DNA of 64,000 nt from Cytophagales bacterium (GCA_004292855.1 RDXN01000043.1:45302-109301); one strand, 5' to 3'; counted from the stretch's first letter, positions 52,348-62,935 are shown. Numbers and translations are program-made. Notes: generated by a model from the letters alone, not told the origin.

Positions 52348-52932
52348 ATGAATTTTCTGCCCAATACGTTTTCTGATGCTCAATTGCTCGACGGTCTGCG
52401 GGCCGGTGGTTCGGCCCGGCGTCTGTACGAAAACAAACTCTACGACCGGTACGCGTACCTCATCCGCGACGGGTCGCGCAAACACCGGCTCGACGAAGAA
52501 CAAACGGCATCGGCCTACGCCGACGCGTTCCTGTCGGTGGTCGACGCCGTTGTAGCAGGGCGGTTTGAAGGCCGTTCGGGCCTGAAAACGTATCTCTATC
52601 AAATATTTACCAACAAATGTGTTGACTTGATTCGGAAACGAACGACTAATCGGGAAAGCGTGCATCAGGGCGTTGAGTTAGACCCTGCGGTGTTTCAACT
52701 TCCCGACGATACACGCTCCGTTATTCAGCAGTTGATTACGCAACACGAGGCCGAACGACTCCGGCAGCGGCTCCAGTTGCTGGGTGCTAAATGTCAGGCG
52801 ATGCTGTTGGCCTGGGCCGATGGTTTTTCGGATGAGGACATCGCCACCCAGCAGCAGTATAACTCGCCCGCCGTTGCCAAAACGAGTCGCCTGCGTTGCC
52901 TCGAAAAACTGCGGGAAATCTACAGAACCTAA
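52348..52932 (+). CDS. ECF-like RNA polymerase sigma factor of the CHAT-protease locus
   Basis: A 194-residue sigma-70 family protein. Region 2 is divergent (RRLYENKLYDRYAYLIRDGS, then FEGRSGLKTYLYQIFTNKCV followed by DLIRKR), and region 4 is QAMLLAWADGFSDEDIATQQ with AKTSRLRCLEKLREIY. It resembles the sigma factors found beside TPR and CHAT genes in Bacteroidota. It leads a four-gene group through 58175. The 88-bp gap upstream contains no clear TAnnTTTG box. Confidence 0.88.
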   Translation: MNFLPNTFSDAQLLDGLRAGGSARRLYENKLYDRYAYLIRDGSRKHRLDEEQTASAYADAFLSVVDAVVAGRFEGRSGLKTYLYQIFTNKCVDLIRKRTTNRESVHQGVELDPAVFQLPDDTRSVIQQLITQHEAERLRQRLQLLGAKCQAMLLAWADGFSDEDIATQQQYNSPAVAKTSRLRCLEKLREIYRT

Positions 52933-52949
52933 CCGACCCCTGGCGGTCG

Positions 52950-53672
52950 ATGAGTATGAACACAGATTGGAACCGTATCGACGATTACCTGGCCAACCGG
53001 CTGGCTGCGTCTGAACGAAGTGAATTTGAGGGCGATCTTCGCGCCGACCCCGCCCTGGCCGCCGACCTTGCGTTTTACCTGGCCACCAAACAAACCCTCC
53101 GGGCCGAGGGGCAACAAGCCCGAAAAGCCGAACTCCTGGCCCGGACGCCCCGACTTACGCGCCGTTCGTCCTGGCCCTTCGCCATTGCGGCAGCCGCCTG
53201 CGTAACGCTCTTATTGGGCATTGGGTGGACGCTTTGGCTACCCAAAAACACCGCTACCGAACTGGCCGATGCCTACATCGACAAGAACCTGACCCAATTG
53301 TCGGTGACGATGGGGGCTGATGCCGATTCCTTGCAGCAAAGCATCGACCTGATCAACAAGAGCCAATTAACCCAAGCCGACGACCTGCTCACGGGCCTGC
53401 TCAAACGGCAACCCATTAACGCTGAAGCCCTCAAATGGGCGGGGGTGGTGTCGCTCCGGCGGGGGCAGTACGACAAGGCTATCAACCAGTTTGGGCAGCT
53501 AGGTCGCCGAACCGATTTGTATGCTAACCCCGGTTTGTTTCTGGAATCCCTCGCCCGAATCAAGCGAAATCGACCGGATGATAAAGACAGGGCCAAATCC
53601 TTGCTACAGCGCGTGGTTAACGAGAACTTAGAGGGTGCCGATGAGGCAACCCAATTGCTGAACAACCTCTAA
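52950..53672 (+). CDS. Membrane TPR protein, probable anti-sigma factor
   Basis: About 240 residues. The N-terminal part (DWNRIDDYLANRLAASERSE) resembles the cytoplasmic segment of Bacteroidota anti-sigma factors. One transmembrane helix lies near residues 69-91 (WPFAIAAAACVTLLLGIGWT). The C-terminal part carries TPR-like helices (LLTGLLKRQPINAEALKWAG, VSLRRGQYDKAINQFGQLG) and should face the periplasm. It starts 17 bases after the sigma gene. The start is 52950 or the next ATG at 52956. Confidence 0.75.
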   Translation: MSMNTDWNRIDDYLANRLAASERSEFEGDLRADPALAADLAFYLATKQTLRAEGQQARKAELLARTPRLTRRSSWPFAIAAAACVTLLLGIGWTLWLPKNTATELADAYIDKNLTQLSVTMGADADSLQQSIDLINKSQLTQADDLLTGLLKRQPINAEALKWAGVVSLRRGQYDKAINQFGQLGRRTDLYANPGLFLESLARIKRNRPDDKDRAKSLLQRVVNENLEGADEATQLLNNL

Positions 53673-53752
53673 GGTGTACGGAACGGATAGTACCCGATCA
53701 CCCAACGACCGACAGACGTATTCCCCATTTTTACGCTTATTCCTTAAACCCC

Positions 53753-55366
53753 GTGGTAGACCCTAAAGACTATTGTGACCCCCCCAAACCCACCGAGCCA
53801 AGAAGTGGGACCGAATTTGTCGATCTGATCGACCCGTTTCTTTTCCGGGAGAAATACCCCGATCTGTTTAAACGGATTTTCCCCGGCAACGTCAAAATAC
53901 GGCAGGGAACCCCCATCATCGCCGATGAGTATATCCTGGTAGACGATGAACCCAGGTTGCGATTTTTAGGTGAACATGACGAGTTTCGGCTTGAGGTAGT
54001 TGTGGGCGAATTGAGAGACCCGATCATTAAGGTCAAAAAATACAGGTATTGTGGGGGTAAGGCGGTGGTGCTCATTACGTCTGCCGATGGTAAAGACCTT
54101 GACCCACTCTACGAATTGCCCCTATTGGGGCGCATCAAGGCCGTGCCGACCAGGAATGGGGTTCGCGTTGTGGGTAAACGGTCGGGCTACATCAAACCGG
54201 GTGGTCAGGGCACCAACGGAACTGGTCAGGATGGCAACACCAACACAGTTGGCGCAGGGCAAGATGGCAACACCAACACAGTTGGTGCGGGGCAGGACGG
54301 TAACACCAACACAGTTGGTGCGGGGCAGGACGGTAACACCAACACAGTTGGCGCGGGGCAGGGGTATCCCAATGCGTATGGTTTTATATATCCCGGCTCT
54401 GGAACAACTGGCGATGGCGTTCTGAAAAGCAAGGAGGATCTTAAAGGAAGCAACGACTGTCTGAAAATCGCGATTCTGGATTCGGGTATGCGCTATACCC
54501 ATCCAACAACCGACGGCCCAACGACTCAATCGACAAGCGGTACGTGTCTGGAGGTTAGCACGGGTTGGGATTTTGTTAACGACGACAATAACCCCGACGA
54601 CGAACACATCAACCGGCACGGAACCCGCATTGCGGGCATTATTCGAACCGTTTGCCGCGCAGCCACCCTGATTCCGGTTCGGATTTCGGACGAAAACAAT
54701 GCCTGTACGCTGTACAACGTGTTGTGTGGATTGGAGTATGCCGCCCAGCAGCGGGTGCAGCTCATCAATGCCAGTTGGGTGTTCACCAGTACGCAGGGAA
54801 CCTATATTCCGTTGTTACAGGCATCGCTTCGGCGGCTATCGTTCCGGGGAATTATTGTGGTCTGTGCCGCCGGGAATATTGGCCCTGTGCAGGCCGGTGG
54901 TCTCCACGCTATTCCGCACATCGGCCAAAGCAAAAGCGGTTTAAACGTACCGTTTCTGACGCCCGCCTGTTCGAGTGAGGTATTTGAAAACGTAATCACC
55001 GTGACGTCGGTTGCCCAGGTGCCCGATGAGCGCGAAGCCCCCAATGGACGGGATCGGGACGGGTTGCCCACCCGGCGAACGGTCTGTGAACTGCGCTCGA
55101 AACGCTTCGTGACGGTGGGCGTACTGACTAATGGCGACGAACACAGTCCATTTGGTTCGTTCAAAACGCCCGATATGAATAATTTTCGGGGCACCTCGTT
55201 TGCCACGCCCTACGTGACGGCCCACATTGCCAACGCCATGAATGACCGGGCCGATCTGTCGTCTCGGCGGGATGTGCTACGGGCTATTGGTGCCCAGCGC
55301 GACTCTGACCTGAAAAAGCAGATCCGCCGGGGTATGTGGATAGAAGCGCGTTTGCCAGAAGAATAA
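53753..55366 (+). CDS. Subtilisin-like (S8) serine peptidase
   Basis: A 537-residue subtilase starting at GTG. The triad is complete: Asp243 (IAILDSGM), His289 (RHGTRIAGI) and Ser482 (GTSFATPYV), with the oxyanion Asn in CAAGNIG. No signal peptide is visible, so it is probably cytoplasmic. Residues 1-150 form an unassigned domain. Residues 158-201 are four copies of the 11-residue unit GQDGNTNTVGA, a flexible linker before the catalytic domain. The gene lies between the anti-sigma candidate and the CHAT gene on the same strand. Confidence 0.92.
   Translation: MVDPKDYCDPPKPTEPRSGTEFVDLIDPFLFREKYPDLFKRIFPGNVKIRQGTPIIADEYILVDDEPRLRFLGEHDEFRLEVVVGELRDPIIKVKKYRYCGGKAVVLITSADGKDLDPLYELPLLGRIKAVPTRNGVRVVGKRSGYIKPGGQGTNGTGQDGNTNTVGAGQDGNTNTVGAGQDGNTNTVGAGQDGNTNTVGAGQGYPNAYGFIYPGSGTTGDGVLKSKEDLKGSNDCLKIAILDSGMRYTHPTTDGPTTQSTSGTCLEVSTGWDFVNDDNNPDDEHINRHGTRIAGIIRTVCRAATLIPVRISDENNACTLYNVLCGLEYAAQQRVQLINASWVFTSTQGTYIPLLQASLRRLSFRGIIVVCAAGNIGPVQAGGLHAIPHIGQSKSGLNVPFLTPACSSEVFENVITVTSVAQVPDEREAPNGRDRDGLPTRRTVCELRSKRFVTVGVLTNGDEHSPFGSFKTPDMNNFRGTSFATPYVTAHIANAMNDRADLSSRRDVLRAIGAQRDSDLKKQIRRGMWIEARLPEE
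54224..54355 (+). repeat. Four in-frame 33-bp tandem repeats in the subtilase gene
   Basis: Four direct copies of a 33-bp unit encode GQDGNTNTVGA. Copies differ at a few third positions, and the last two are nearly identical, as expected after recent slippage. Copy number is likely to vary between strains without breaking the frame. Confidence 0.95.
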
Positions 55367-55391
55367 AGCCGACCTTTTTTCCTGCCGTGCT

Positions 55392-58175
55392 ATGAGACCG
55401 TTCTTTGCTGGACTGTTTGGGTTGGGGTGCCTGTTGCAGACGGTTGTTTCAGCTCAGGTGCCGCTACAGAAAACCCTCGACTCACTGGGTAGACTGGAAC
55501 CCGTCAGGCAACGGATTTTGCTTACGCAACACCTGCGCGGGTGGCCAACGGGTTCGATGCCCAAAGACACGAACTATATCCGGTTGGTGGTCGATCTGGC
55601 TCGTGCCCATGCCCTTACGGATGATCTGCCGCAGGCAATCCGGTATCTGAAGTCCGTCATTGCCGGGGTGAACCGCCGGGAAATCCGTTCGTCACCTGCC
55701 TGTGATGTATTCCTAAAGGCGTATTACCGGCTCATGTATGTTCAACTGCAAGGGGGGCGCATGGCCGACGCCCTTCAAACCGGCCAACGGGGGTTAGGGT
55801 TGGCCCGTCAGTATTCCCGTAGCAAATGGGCGTCCAACCTCTACACGACCCTGGCGTATGTGCGAAGCACGGAAGGCGACTACGAACAGGCCCATTCATT
55901 GGCCGAACGGGGCACATACATTGGCGTTCTTCTCCAGGATGCCTTTTGCATGGCGAACGGTTTTTTTGAACAGGCCAAAGCCATGCGCTCGTTGAAACGG
56001 CTGGACAGGGCACATTGGGCCATAGATCGGGCCATTGTTGTGGGGAGGAAACACCCCGACAAGGTCGGTGACCTCTCGCTTTACTACGCCATAAAAGCGA
56101 GCCTGTACCAGATGGAAAAACGCTATGCCGATACCGAGTTCTGGTTTGAGCAGGCTATTGCCCTGAATCGGTCGCAGAAAGATACCAGCCGGTTAGCCAG
56201 TAATTACACCGACCTCGGCTATTTCTATTCTGTAACCGAGCAGTATGCGCCGGCCATTCTGGTCCTGAATGAGGCTGTCGGCCTGAGAACCTATTCCAAT
56301 GTTCGGGCGGTGGCGTTGGATAATTTGGGGGTTGCCTATCAAAAAATGGGGCGCACCACAACCGCCATCCAAACGCTACAGCAAGCCATCCGCGAACTTA
56401 TCCCCGTCTACAAAGCTCGTAGCGCGACCGAATTGCCTGATTCGGTGCTGATTCGTTCGGCTCCAAACAAAGAGTTTTTACTGGCAATTCTAGGCGATTT
56501 GGCCGATGTGTGGCTGCAACAGGGTATACGGCAGCAATCGTCCAACTCATCCGGCGTTCTCGCCAATGCGCTTCGGACGTTTGCCCTGGCCGATCAGTTA
56601 GTCGATTATATGCGGTGGGAGCATACGGGGCAGCAATCGAAACTGTACTGGCGGGAGAAAACCCGGAGTTTGTACGAAGGGGCTATAGAAACCTGTTTTC
56701 GGCTTGACAACCCGACGATGGCCTACCGATTCATGGAGAAAAGCCGGGCCGTACTCCTGACCGATAACCTCAACGAATTGGGTGCCCGCCAACAGTTGCC
56801 CCCCCAACTTGCCCAACAGGAACAGACACTCAATCAAAAGGTGACTTCCCTACGCGCACAGGTAGCTGCCGAGAAATCCGGTACAACTGCCTACAATCGA
56901 GCACTGGCAGAGTTGTTGCTGGCCCAGGAAAAAAGTGATGCCTTTGTGCAACAGATGAAAAAAACCCATACGCTCTATTATCAATACCGCTACGACAACG
57001 CCGTACGACCGCTGGTTGAGGTACAAACCTGGCTCCGTACGCACAATCAATCCGTCGTAACGTATTTTGTCGGCGACAGTGCCCTCTATGTGTTGGGTAT
57101 AACCCCGTCGGGTAGTCGGTTGCGCCGGCAACCCATCCGCGAGTATACCTGTGGTCTGAAAAACTGGCTTAGCCTGCTCAACAACCCGACCGCGCTGAAC
57201 AGTCAATTTCCACAATTCGTGCAAAACGGTGCCGACCTCTATCAATTACTGCTGGCTCCACTCCAACTCCCAGCCGGACGGGTCGTGGTCTCGCCCGACG
57301 GGTTCTTTGTGCCGTTTGAAGCCCTCACCCGGAGTCGATCCGTCTCAACCCCCGACTATTTAGTAAGTACCTATGCCTTCAGCTACGTCTATTCGGTGAA
57401 CCGCTTGCTGGCCGAACCGGCTGTGACTACTTCCCAAACCCAGTTTGTGGGCATGGCACCGCAGCAATTTGCCCGTACCCAAACGCAAGCGGTCCTGCCC
57501 GACTTACCCGGTTCGGTGGAATCGCTGGAGCGAATAGGGGCACATTATTTCATGCCCACCGTACTAAAAGGGAAGCAGGCGACCCGGTCGCAGTTTCGGG
57601 CGTTGGCACCAACGGCCACCATTGTGCAGTTATTTACCCACGCCGATGCCGACACGCTCCGGCGGGAACCCGTCATCTACTTTGCCGACTCGACGTTGCA
57701 TTTATCGGATTTACAGACTGGCCCGGCGTTCGAGACCCAACTATTGGTGTTGTCGGCCTGCCGAACGGGCGTAGGGAGCCACCAAAAAGGGGAGGGTGTG
57801 TTTAGCCTGGCGCGGGGTTTTGCAGCCCTGGGCGTTCCCAGTATGCTTACTACGTTGTGGAGTGTTGAAACCCAACCCACTTATACCCTCACTGAATCCT
57901 TTTATGACTTGCTGGCAGCGGGCCTAACCAAAGATGTTGCCTTACAACAAGCCAAGAAAGACTGGCTTCGAACGGCCTCCCGAGCCAACAAGCTCCCGCA
58001 CATGTGGGCAGGCCTGATTCTGATTGGCGACCCTTCACCGCTTCGCCAACCTCAAGATCGGTTAGCGATGGCAACGGGTTGGGTAGGATGGAGCATCACC
58101 GGAGGGTTGCTACTACTGATGTTGGTATTAATTGGATATAGCAGAAAGCGAATCCGTATAAACAGATTCACCTAA
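55392..58175 (+). CDS. TPR-CHAT caspase-like protease, membrane-anchored
   Basis: A 927-residue protein with a signal peptide (MRPFFAGLFGLGCLLQTVVS followed by AQ). TPR repeats fill about residues 60-430, a coiled region about 430-540, and a CHAT domain about 600-895. The catalytic dyad is intact: His750 in QLFTHADAD and Cys790 in LLVLSACRTGVG. The typical block GVFSLARGFAALGVPSMLTT follows. A C-terminal helix (WSITGGLLLLMLVLIGY) anchors it, so the protease faces the periplasm. It is the last gene of the sigma/anti-sigma/subtilase group, 25 bases after the subtilase. Confidence 0.94.
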   Translation: MRPFFAGLFGLGCLLQTVVSAQVPLQKTLDSLGRLEPVRQRILLTQHLRGWPTGSMPKDTNYIRLVVDLARAHALTDDLPQAIRYLKSVIAGVNRREIRSSPACDVFLKAYYRLMYVQLQGGRMADALQTGQRGLGLARQYSRSKWASNLYTTLAYVRSTEGDYEQAHSLAERGTYIGVLLQDAFCMANGFFEQAKAMRSLKRLDRAHWAIDRAIVVGRKHPDKVGDLSLYYAIKASLYQMEKRYADTEFWFEQAIALNRSQKDTSRLASNYTDLGYFYSVTEQYAPAILVLNEAVGLRTYSNVRAVALDNLGVAYQKMGRTTTAIQTLQQAIRELIPVYKARSATELPDSVLIRSAPNKEFLLAILGDLADVWLQQGIRQQSSNSSGVLANALRTFALADQLVDYMRWEHTGQQSKLYWREKTRSLYEGAIETCFRLDNPTMAYRFMEKSRAVLLTDNLNELGARQQLPPQLAQQEQTLNQKVTSLRAQVAAEKSGTTAYNRALAELLLAQEKSDAFVQQMKKTHTLYYQYRYDNAVRPLVEVQTWLRTHNQSVVTYFVGDSALYVLGITPSGSRLRRQPIREYTCGLKNWLSLLNNPTALNSQFPQFVQNGADLYQLLLAPLQLPAGRVVVSPDGFFVPFEALTRSRSVSTPDYLVSTYAFSYVYSVNRLLAEPAVTTSQTQFVGMAPQQFARTQTQAVLPDLPGSVESLERIGAHYFMPTVLKGKQATRSQFRALAPTATIVQLFTHADADTLRREPVIYFADSTLHLSDLQTGPAFETQLLVLSACRTGVGSHQKGEGVFSLARGFAALGVPSMLTTLWSVETQPTYTLTESFYDLLAAGLTKDVALQQAKKDWLRTASRANKLPHMWAGLILIGDPSPLRQPQDRLAMATGWVGWSITGGLLLLMLVLIGYSRKRIRINRFT

Positions 58176-58204
58176 AGAAGAACTCCCCCCAAACCAGATG
58201 TCTA

Positions 58205-58855
58205 TCAGGCAGGAAGTACAAACTTATCGCTCAACTGAAAGATTTTCTTGAAACAGGCCGCCGTCAGCACCGCATCCTCCAGGGCATTATGAAAATCGTC
58301 CTCTCGTTCCAGCCCAAAATACCCCGCTACATCGCGCAAGCTTAACCCACGGGGAGCGGGTTTTCCACCCGTTGCCGTTTGGTTCGTCGTCTTTGTTGCC
58401 GTTTGCTTTAGCAAACGGAAAAGAAAAAAGCTCAGCGTATGCAGATCCATCAGCACCCGCGAGTAAGGCCACTTCAGTTTCTCATAACGATAGGCTTCCT
58501 TCAAAAAATGAATATCGTTGATCACGCTCTGCCCGCAGATCACCACATTGCGCAGATAGGGCATGTTATCGGTGCTCGCCCCTGTTTTACGAATGCCAAG
58601 TTTCTCGATAATCCACTCTTCCAACTCGGGCAGGACATCATAAATCATGGGGGCATCTTCCAGGTCCGCTAACGACAGGTTGTGTACCTTCTCGGCAGAG
58701 GCCGTAAAGGCTTCTTTATTCTCAGGGTACACATTGGTTAGATACTGCCCCTTTTCGACCCACTCATCGTCGAAGAGTACAGCCCCAATTTGAATAATTT
58801 CATTGTATTCGGGATCGGGTCCCGACATCTCCAGATCAAGTACTAAATACGCCAT
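58205..58855 (-). CDS. 3'-5' exonuclease of the DEDDh family
   Basis: A 216-residue exonuclease like RNase T or the DNA polymerase III epsilon subunit. The first acidic motif is VLDLEMSGPD (Asp7, Glu9), the second lies in CGQSVINDIHFLKEA, and the third reads HNALEDAVLTA with the catalytic His. It trims nucleic acid 3' ends; whether DNA or RNA cannot be told. It converges with the CHAT gene (29-bp gap) and is divergent from the TonB-like gene. Confidence 0.9.
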   Translation of the reverse strand: MAYLVLDLEMSGPDPEYNEIIQIGAVLFDDEWVEKGQYLTNVYPENKEAFTASAEKVHNLSLADLEDAPMIYDVLPELEEWIIEKLGIRKTGASTDNMPYLRNVVICGQSVINDIHFLKEAYRYEKLKWPYSRVLMDLHTLSFFLFRLLKQTATKTTNQTATGGKPAPRGLSLRDVAGYFGLEREDDFHNALEDAVLTAACFKKIFQLSDKFVLPA

Positions 58856-58952
58856 ACAACAAGTAAATAGGAGGGAAGTTAGGTTGTTTTAAAAATTTAT
58901 GGTGAATATAGGGGCGATTTTAGCGTTTTACTAAAAATCAATCTGACCCGGC

Positions 58953-59891
58953 ATGACGCGCACCGCCTACGAAAACGAAACCGAAGCCAGGACCCTGGCT
59001 TTTGTGGGGGCATTTGCCATCACACTACTCCTGTTTATTGTCCTGTTCCTGATCACGATCTCGGGGTCCATTCCGCAACCTCCGCCCATCCAGTTCGTGG
59101 AGGTCAACTTTGGCACCGACAACATGGGGAGTGGCTCCATTCAGACCTACAACAAACCGAGCGACTCCAAAAACGCCGTTGATGTCAAGAAAGCTGAGGA
59201 TAAACCCAACCCGAAAGTCACGACGACCAATCGGGTCGAGAAAACCCCTGTTCGGCCCGTGCCGAGGGTTGAAGAAACAAAAGTGACGAAAACGGTCGCC
59301 GAAAAACCGGTTATAGCCAGCCGGGTCGAAAGCCCGGTGAGTGTACCTGAGAAGAAGGTCGAACCCAAACGGACTGAAGCTCCTAAGCCAACGCCTGCCC
59401 CGCCCCGTACCGAGCCTGCCCCCAAAAAAGTGGAGACGGTCGATCCCAACGCGCTCTATAAACGGTCGTCGGGGGGCGGTGGCTCTAACGGTACGGTTGG
59501 GCGTGCCTCCGGCACGGGGGGCAATAACAACGGCGACGACAAGAGTGGCGTAGGGGATAAAGGCAATCCAGACGGTAAAATTGATGCCAAGGAATACTAC
59601 GGAAAACCCGGTGGCAGCAGCACGGGGGTTGCGTTTAACGTAGCGGGTTGGTCTATCGGGAGCAAGGCCATCGATAAAGACCCCTCTGATGAAAGCGGGA
59701 AGATTGTGTTTAAGATCAAGGTCGATCAAAGTGGCTCCATTGTAGCCGTTAATGTAGTCGAGACCCAGGTTAGCCCGTCTGTAACGGATTACTACCGGCG
59801 TCAGATATCCCGCCTGCGACCGCAACCTAAATCATCGGTGGTCCCTGAAATCTCGACGGGCACCGTAACCATTAACGTACGCTCCCGATAA
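58953..59891 (+). CDS. TonB-family energy-transducer-like protein
   Basis: A 312-residue protein with one N-terminal transmembrane helix (residues about 16-38), a long Pro/Lys/Glu-rich spacer (residues 65-165), a Gly/Asn-rich stretch and a C-terminal domain resembling TonB (SGKIVFKIKVDQSGSIVAVN, YYRRQISRLRPQ). This layout spans the periplasm. Like other Bacteroidota TonB-like proteins it may link inner-membrane energy to outer-membrane transporters; no ExbB/ExbD genes are adjacent. It is followed after two bases by folC. Confidence 0.85.
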   Translation: MTRTAYENETEARTLAFVGAFAITLLLFIVLFLITISGSIPQPPPIQFVEVNFGTDNMGSGSIQTYNKPSDSKNAVDVKKAEDKPNPKVTTTNRVEKTPVRPVPRVEETKVTKTVAEKPVIASRVESPVSVPEKKVEPKRTEAPKPTPAPPRTEPAPKKVETVDPNALYKRSSGGGGSNGTVGRASGTGGNNNGDDKSGVGDKGNPDGKIDAKEYYGKPGGSSTGVAFNVAGWSIGSKAIDKDPSDESGKIVFKIKVDQSGSIVAVNVVETQVSPSVTDYYRRQISRLRPQPKSSVVPEISTGTVTINVRSR

Positions 59892-59893
59892 GC

Positions 59894-61201
59894 ATGACTT
59901 ACAACGAGACGATAGACTATTTATACAGTCGACTTCCCGTTTTTCACCGCATCGGCCCTAAGGCACTCAAACCCGGCTTGACAAACACGCTCCGCCTGTG
60001 TGAGGCACTGGGCAACCCTCAGCATCAGTTTCGTTCGATACACGTAGCAGGTACCAACGGAAAGGGGAGTACTTCTCACATGTTGGCGAGCATTTACGGG
60101 GAGGCCGGTTACCGTGTTGGTCTGTACACCTCGCCCCATCTGAGGTCGTTCACCGAACGAATTCGAATTAATGGGCAACCTATTCCCGAAGCTGAGGTCG
60201 TAGCTTTTGTCCAGCAAACCCGTTCCCTTGTTGATGCGATTGAACCTTCGTTTTTCGAATTGACGGTGGCGATGGCGTTCTCTTATTTCGCCCGGGAGAA
60301 AGTTGATGTGGCCATCATCGAAGTAGGGTTGGGGGGGCGTCTGGATTCGACTAACGTCATCACGCCCCTGTTGTCGGTCATCACTAACATTGGCTACGAT
60401 CACATGGATTTATTGGGGGATACACTGCCCCAAATCGCTGCTGAAAAAGCAGGTATAATCAAACCCGGCGTTCCGGTTGTGATTGGTGAATACACGCCTG
60501 AAACTCACCCCGTTTTCGAATCGACAGCCGCCCTAAATCACGCCCCAATCGTGTTTGCTGCCGACCGTTTCAGATGTATAGACAGGGGCATTCGGGATGA
60601 GCGACGACAAGTTGAGGTGCAACACATCCTGGAAGATGGAATCGAATTAAACTCATTAGACCGAGTTGAACTTGATTTGCTGGGGCTTTACCAACTCCAG
60701 AATTTACCTGCCCTTTTTGAAACCGTTAAGCTAGTACAAACCATTCTTCCCTGTCCCGCTCCGGCAGTTGTTAATGGCCTCAGTCGGGTTGTCGCGAATA
60801 CGGGCTTACAAGGCCGATTTCAAACGATTAGAACATCCCCGCGTATTATTCTAGATACAGCACATAACGCCCCCGGTATCCGTGCGTTGTTTGAAACCGT
60901 GGCAGCCATACCGCACACACATCTTAGAATAGTGATAGGTATGGTGGCTGATAAAAATGCCCAGCTTGTTATTGATGAATTACCTAAACAAGCTACGTAT
61001 TACCTTTGTAAAGCGGACTCCCCGCGTTCTATGCCTGTTACACAATTGAATAGTATTTTCGCAGCTAATGAATTGATTACAAATGTATTTAACAATGTAA
61101 ATCAAGCGTTATTAGGTGCAATTTACGAATCTAAATCTACAGAATTGTTAATTGTAACAGGTAGTAATTTTGTGATTTCAGAAGTAAATTTAACAATCTA
61201 A
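59894..61201 (+). CDS. folC: Folylpolyglutamate / dihydrofolate synthase
   Basis: A 435-residue Mur-ligase-like enzyme that adds glutamate to folate. The P-loop is VAGTNGKGSTSHML, followed by YTSPHLRSFTERIRINGQPI, FSYFAREKVDVAIIEVGLGG with RLDSTNVI, and the C-terminal ILDTAHNAPGIRALFE. Length and motifs are normal. Base composition drops along the gene: the first half resembles the rest of the window, while the last 250 bases are clearly AT-rich. The stop overlaps the trmB start by one base. Confidence 0.95.
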   Translation: MTYNETIDYLYSRLPVFHRIGPKALKPGLTNTLRLCEALGNPQHQFRSIHVAGTNGKGSTSHMLASIYGEAGYRVGLYTSPHLRSFTERIRINGQPIPEAEVVAFVQQTRSLVDAIEPSFFELTVAMAFSYFAREKVDVAIIEVGLGGRLDSTNVITPLLSVITNIGYDHMDLLGDTLPQIAAEKAGIIKPGVPVVIGEYTPETHPVFESTAALNHAPIVFAADRFRCIDRGIRDERRQVEVQHILEDGIELNSLDRVELDLLGLYQLQNLPALFETVKLVQTILPCPAPAVVNGLSRVVANTGLQGRFQTIRTSPRIILDTAHNAPGIRALFETVAAIPHTHLRIVIGMVADKNAQLVIDELPKQATYYLCKADSPRSMPVTQLNSIFAANELITNVFNNVNQALLGAIYESKSTELLIVTGSNFVISEVNLTI

Positions 61202-61872
61202 TGCCACGAAGGAAGCTTCATCGTTTTGTACAAAATTCAATTGCCCCGAATGTAATCGAGAATGGCAAACCCACCTATCAGATCAGCAAAGGGAATTGGC
61301 ACTCAGAGCACTTCAAAAACAAGAACCCGATTGTTCTTGAACTAGGTTGTGGCAAAGGAGAGTATACTCTTGGATTAGCCCGACAATATCCCAACACGAA
61401 CTTTATTGGTATTGATGTGAAAGGCGACCGAATTGCTCGCGGATCGCAACAGGCCTTATCTGAAGGTTTATCCAATGTTCGGTTCTTGCGTACGGACATA
61501 CAGTACCTGCATGAATTCTTTACTAGCGATGAAGTAAGCGAAATCTGGATTACATTTCCAGACCCTCAATTGCGCGACAAACAGGAAAAGCATCGGCTCA
61601 CGCACCCTCGTTTTTTAGCCATGTATTCCGACATGTTGGCACTAAATGGAATACTCCATCTCAAGACTGATAATCGATCATTCTTTGAGTATAGTCTGGA
61701 AACGTTGCCAAGATTTGGGTTTTCTGACCTGATCCATACGTATGATTTATATCAGTCTGAATTGAACTCGCTTCATTTTGGCATAAAAACCAAATACGAG
61801 GCTATGTTTTACGATAAGGGCTACTCAATCAACTACCTACAGTGTAAAAACACAAAGGGCAACACTCATTGA
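61201..61872 (+). CDS. trmB: tRNA (guanine-N7)-methyltransferase
   Basis: A 223-residue methyltransferase that forms m7G46 in tRNA. The SAM-binding motif is VLELGCGKGEYTLGLARQYP, followed by NFIGIDVKGDRIARG and the TrmB signature ITFPDPQLRDKQEKHRLTHP. It is translationally coupled to folC (overlap TAATG). The stop codon lies in the centre of a perfect palindrome at 61855-61883. Confidence 0.95.
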   Translation: MPRRKLHRFVQNSIAPNVIENGKPTYQISKGNWHSEHFKNKNPIVLELGCGKGEYTLGLARQYPNTNFIGIDVKGDRIARGSQQALSEGLSNVRFLRTDIQYLHEFFTSDEVSEIWITFPDPQLRDKQEKHRLTHPRFLAMYSDMLALNGILHLKTDNRSFFEYSLETLPRFGFSDLIHTYDLYQSELNSLHFGIKTKYEAMFYDKGYSINYLQCKNTKGNTH

Positions 61873-61883
61873 GTGTTGCCCTT
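61855..61883. terminator. Bidirectional terminator between trmB and gap
   Basis: A perfect 14-bp inverted repeat with a single central base (AAGGGCAACACTCA and its complement) contains the TGA of trmB. It lies between the convergent trmB and gap genes and could stop transcription from both sides, although T-runs are short. Confidence 0.75.
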
Positions 61884-61904
61884 ATAGCTATTCGTAAAAA
61901 ATAA

Positions 61905-62906
<1,002 letters not shown>

Positions 62907-62927
62907 TCAAAAGAAATGATTACGAGC

Positions 62928-62935
62928 CAAAGATA
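62928..62935 (-). promoter_or_regulatory. -7 promoter element of gap
   Basis: TATCTTTG on the minus strand matches TAnnTTTG, about 27 bases before the start codon. Confidence 0.65.

Noticed and set aside
52348..58175. Type III-E CRISPR-associated locus
   Set aside because: TPR-CHAT and a sigma factor are present, but there is no gRAMP effector, no Cas1 or Cas2 and no repeat array nearby. Only the protease-sigma logic is comparable.
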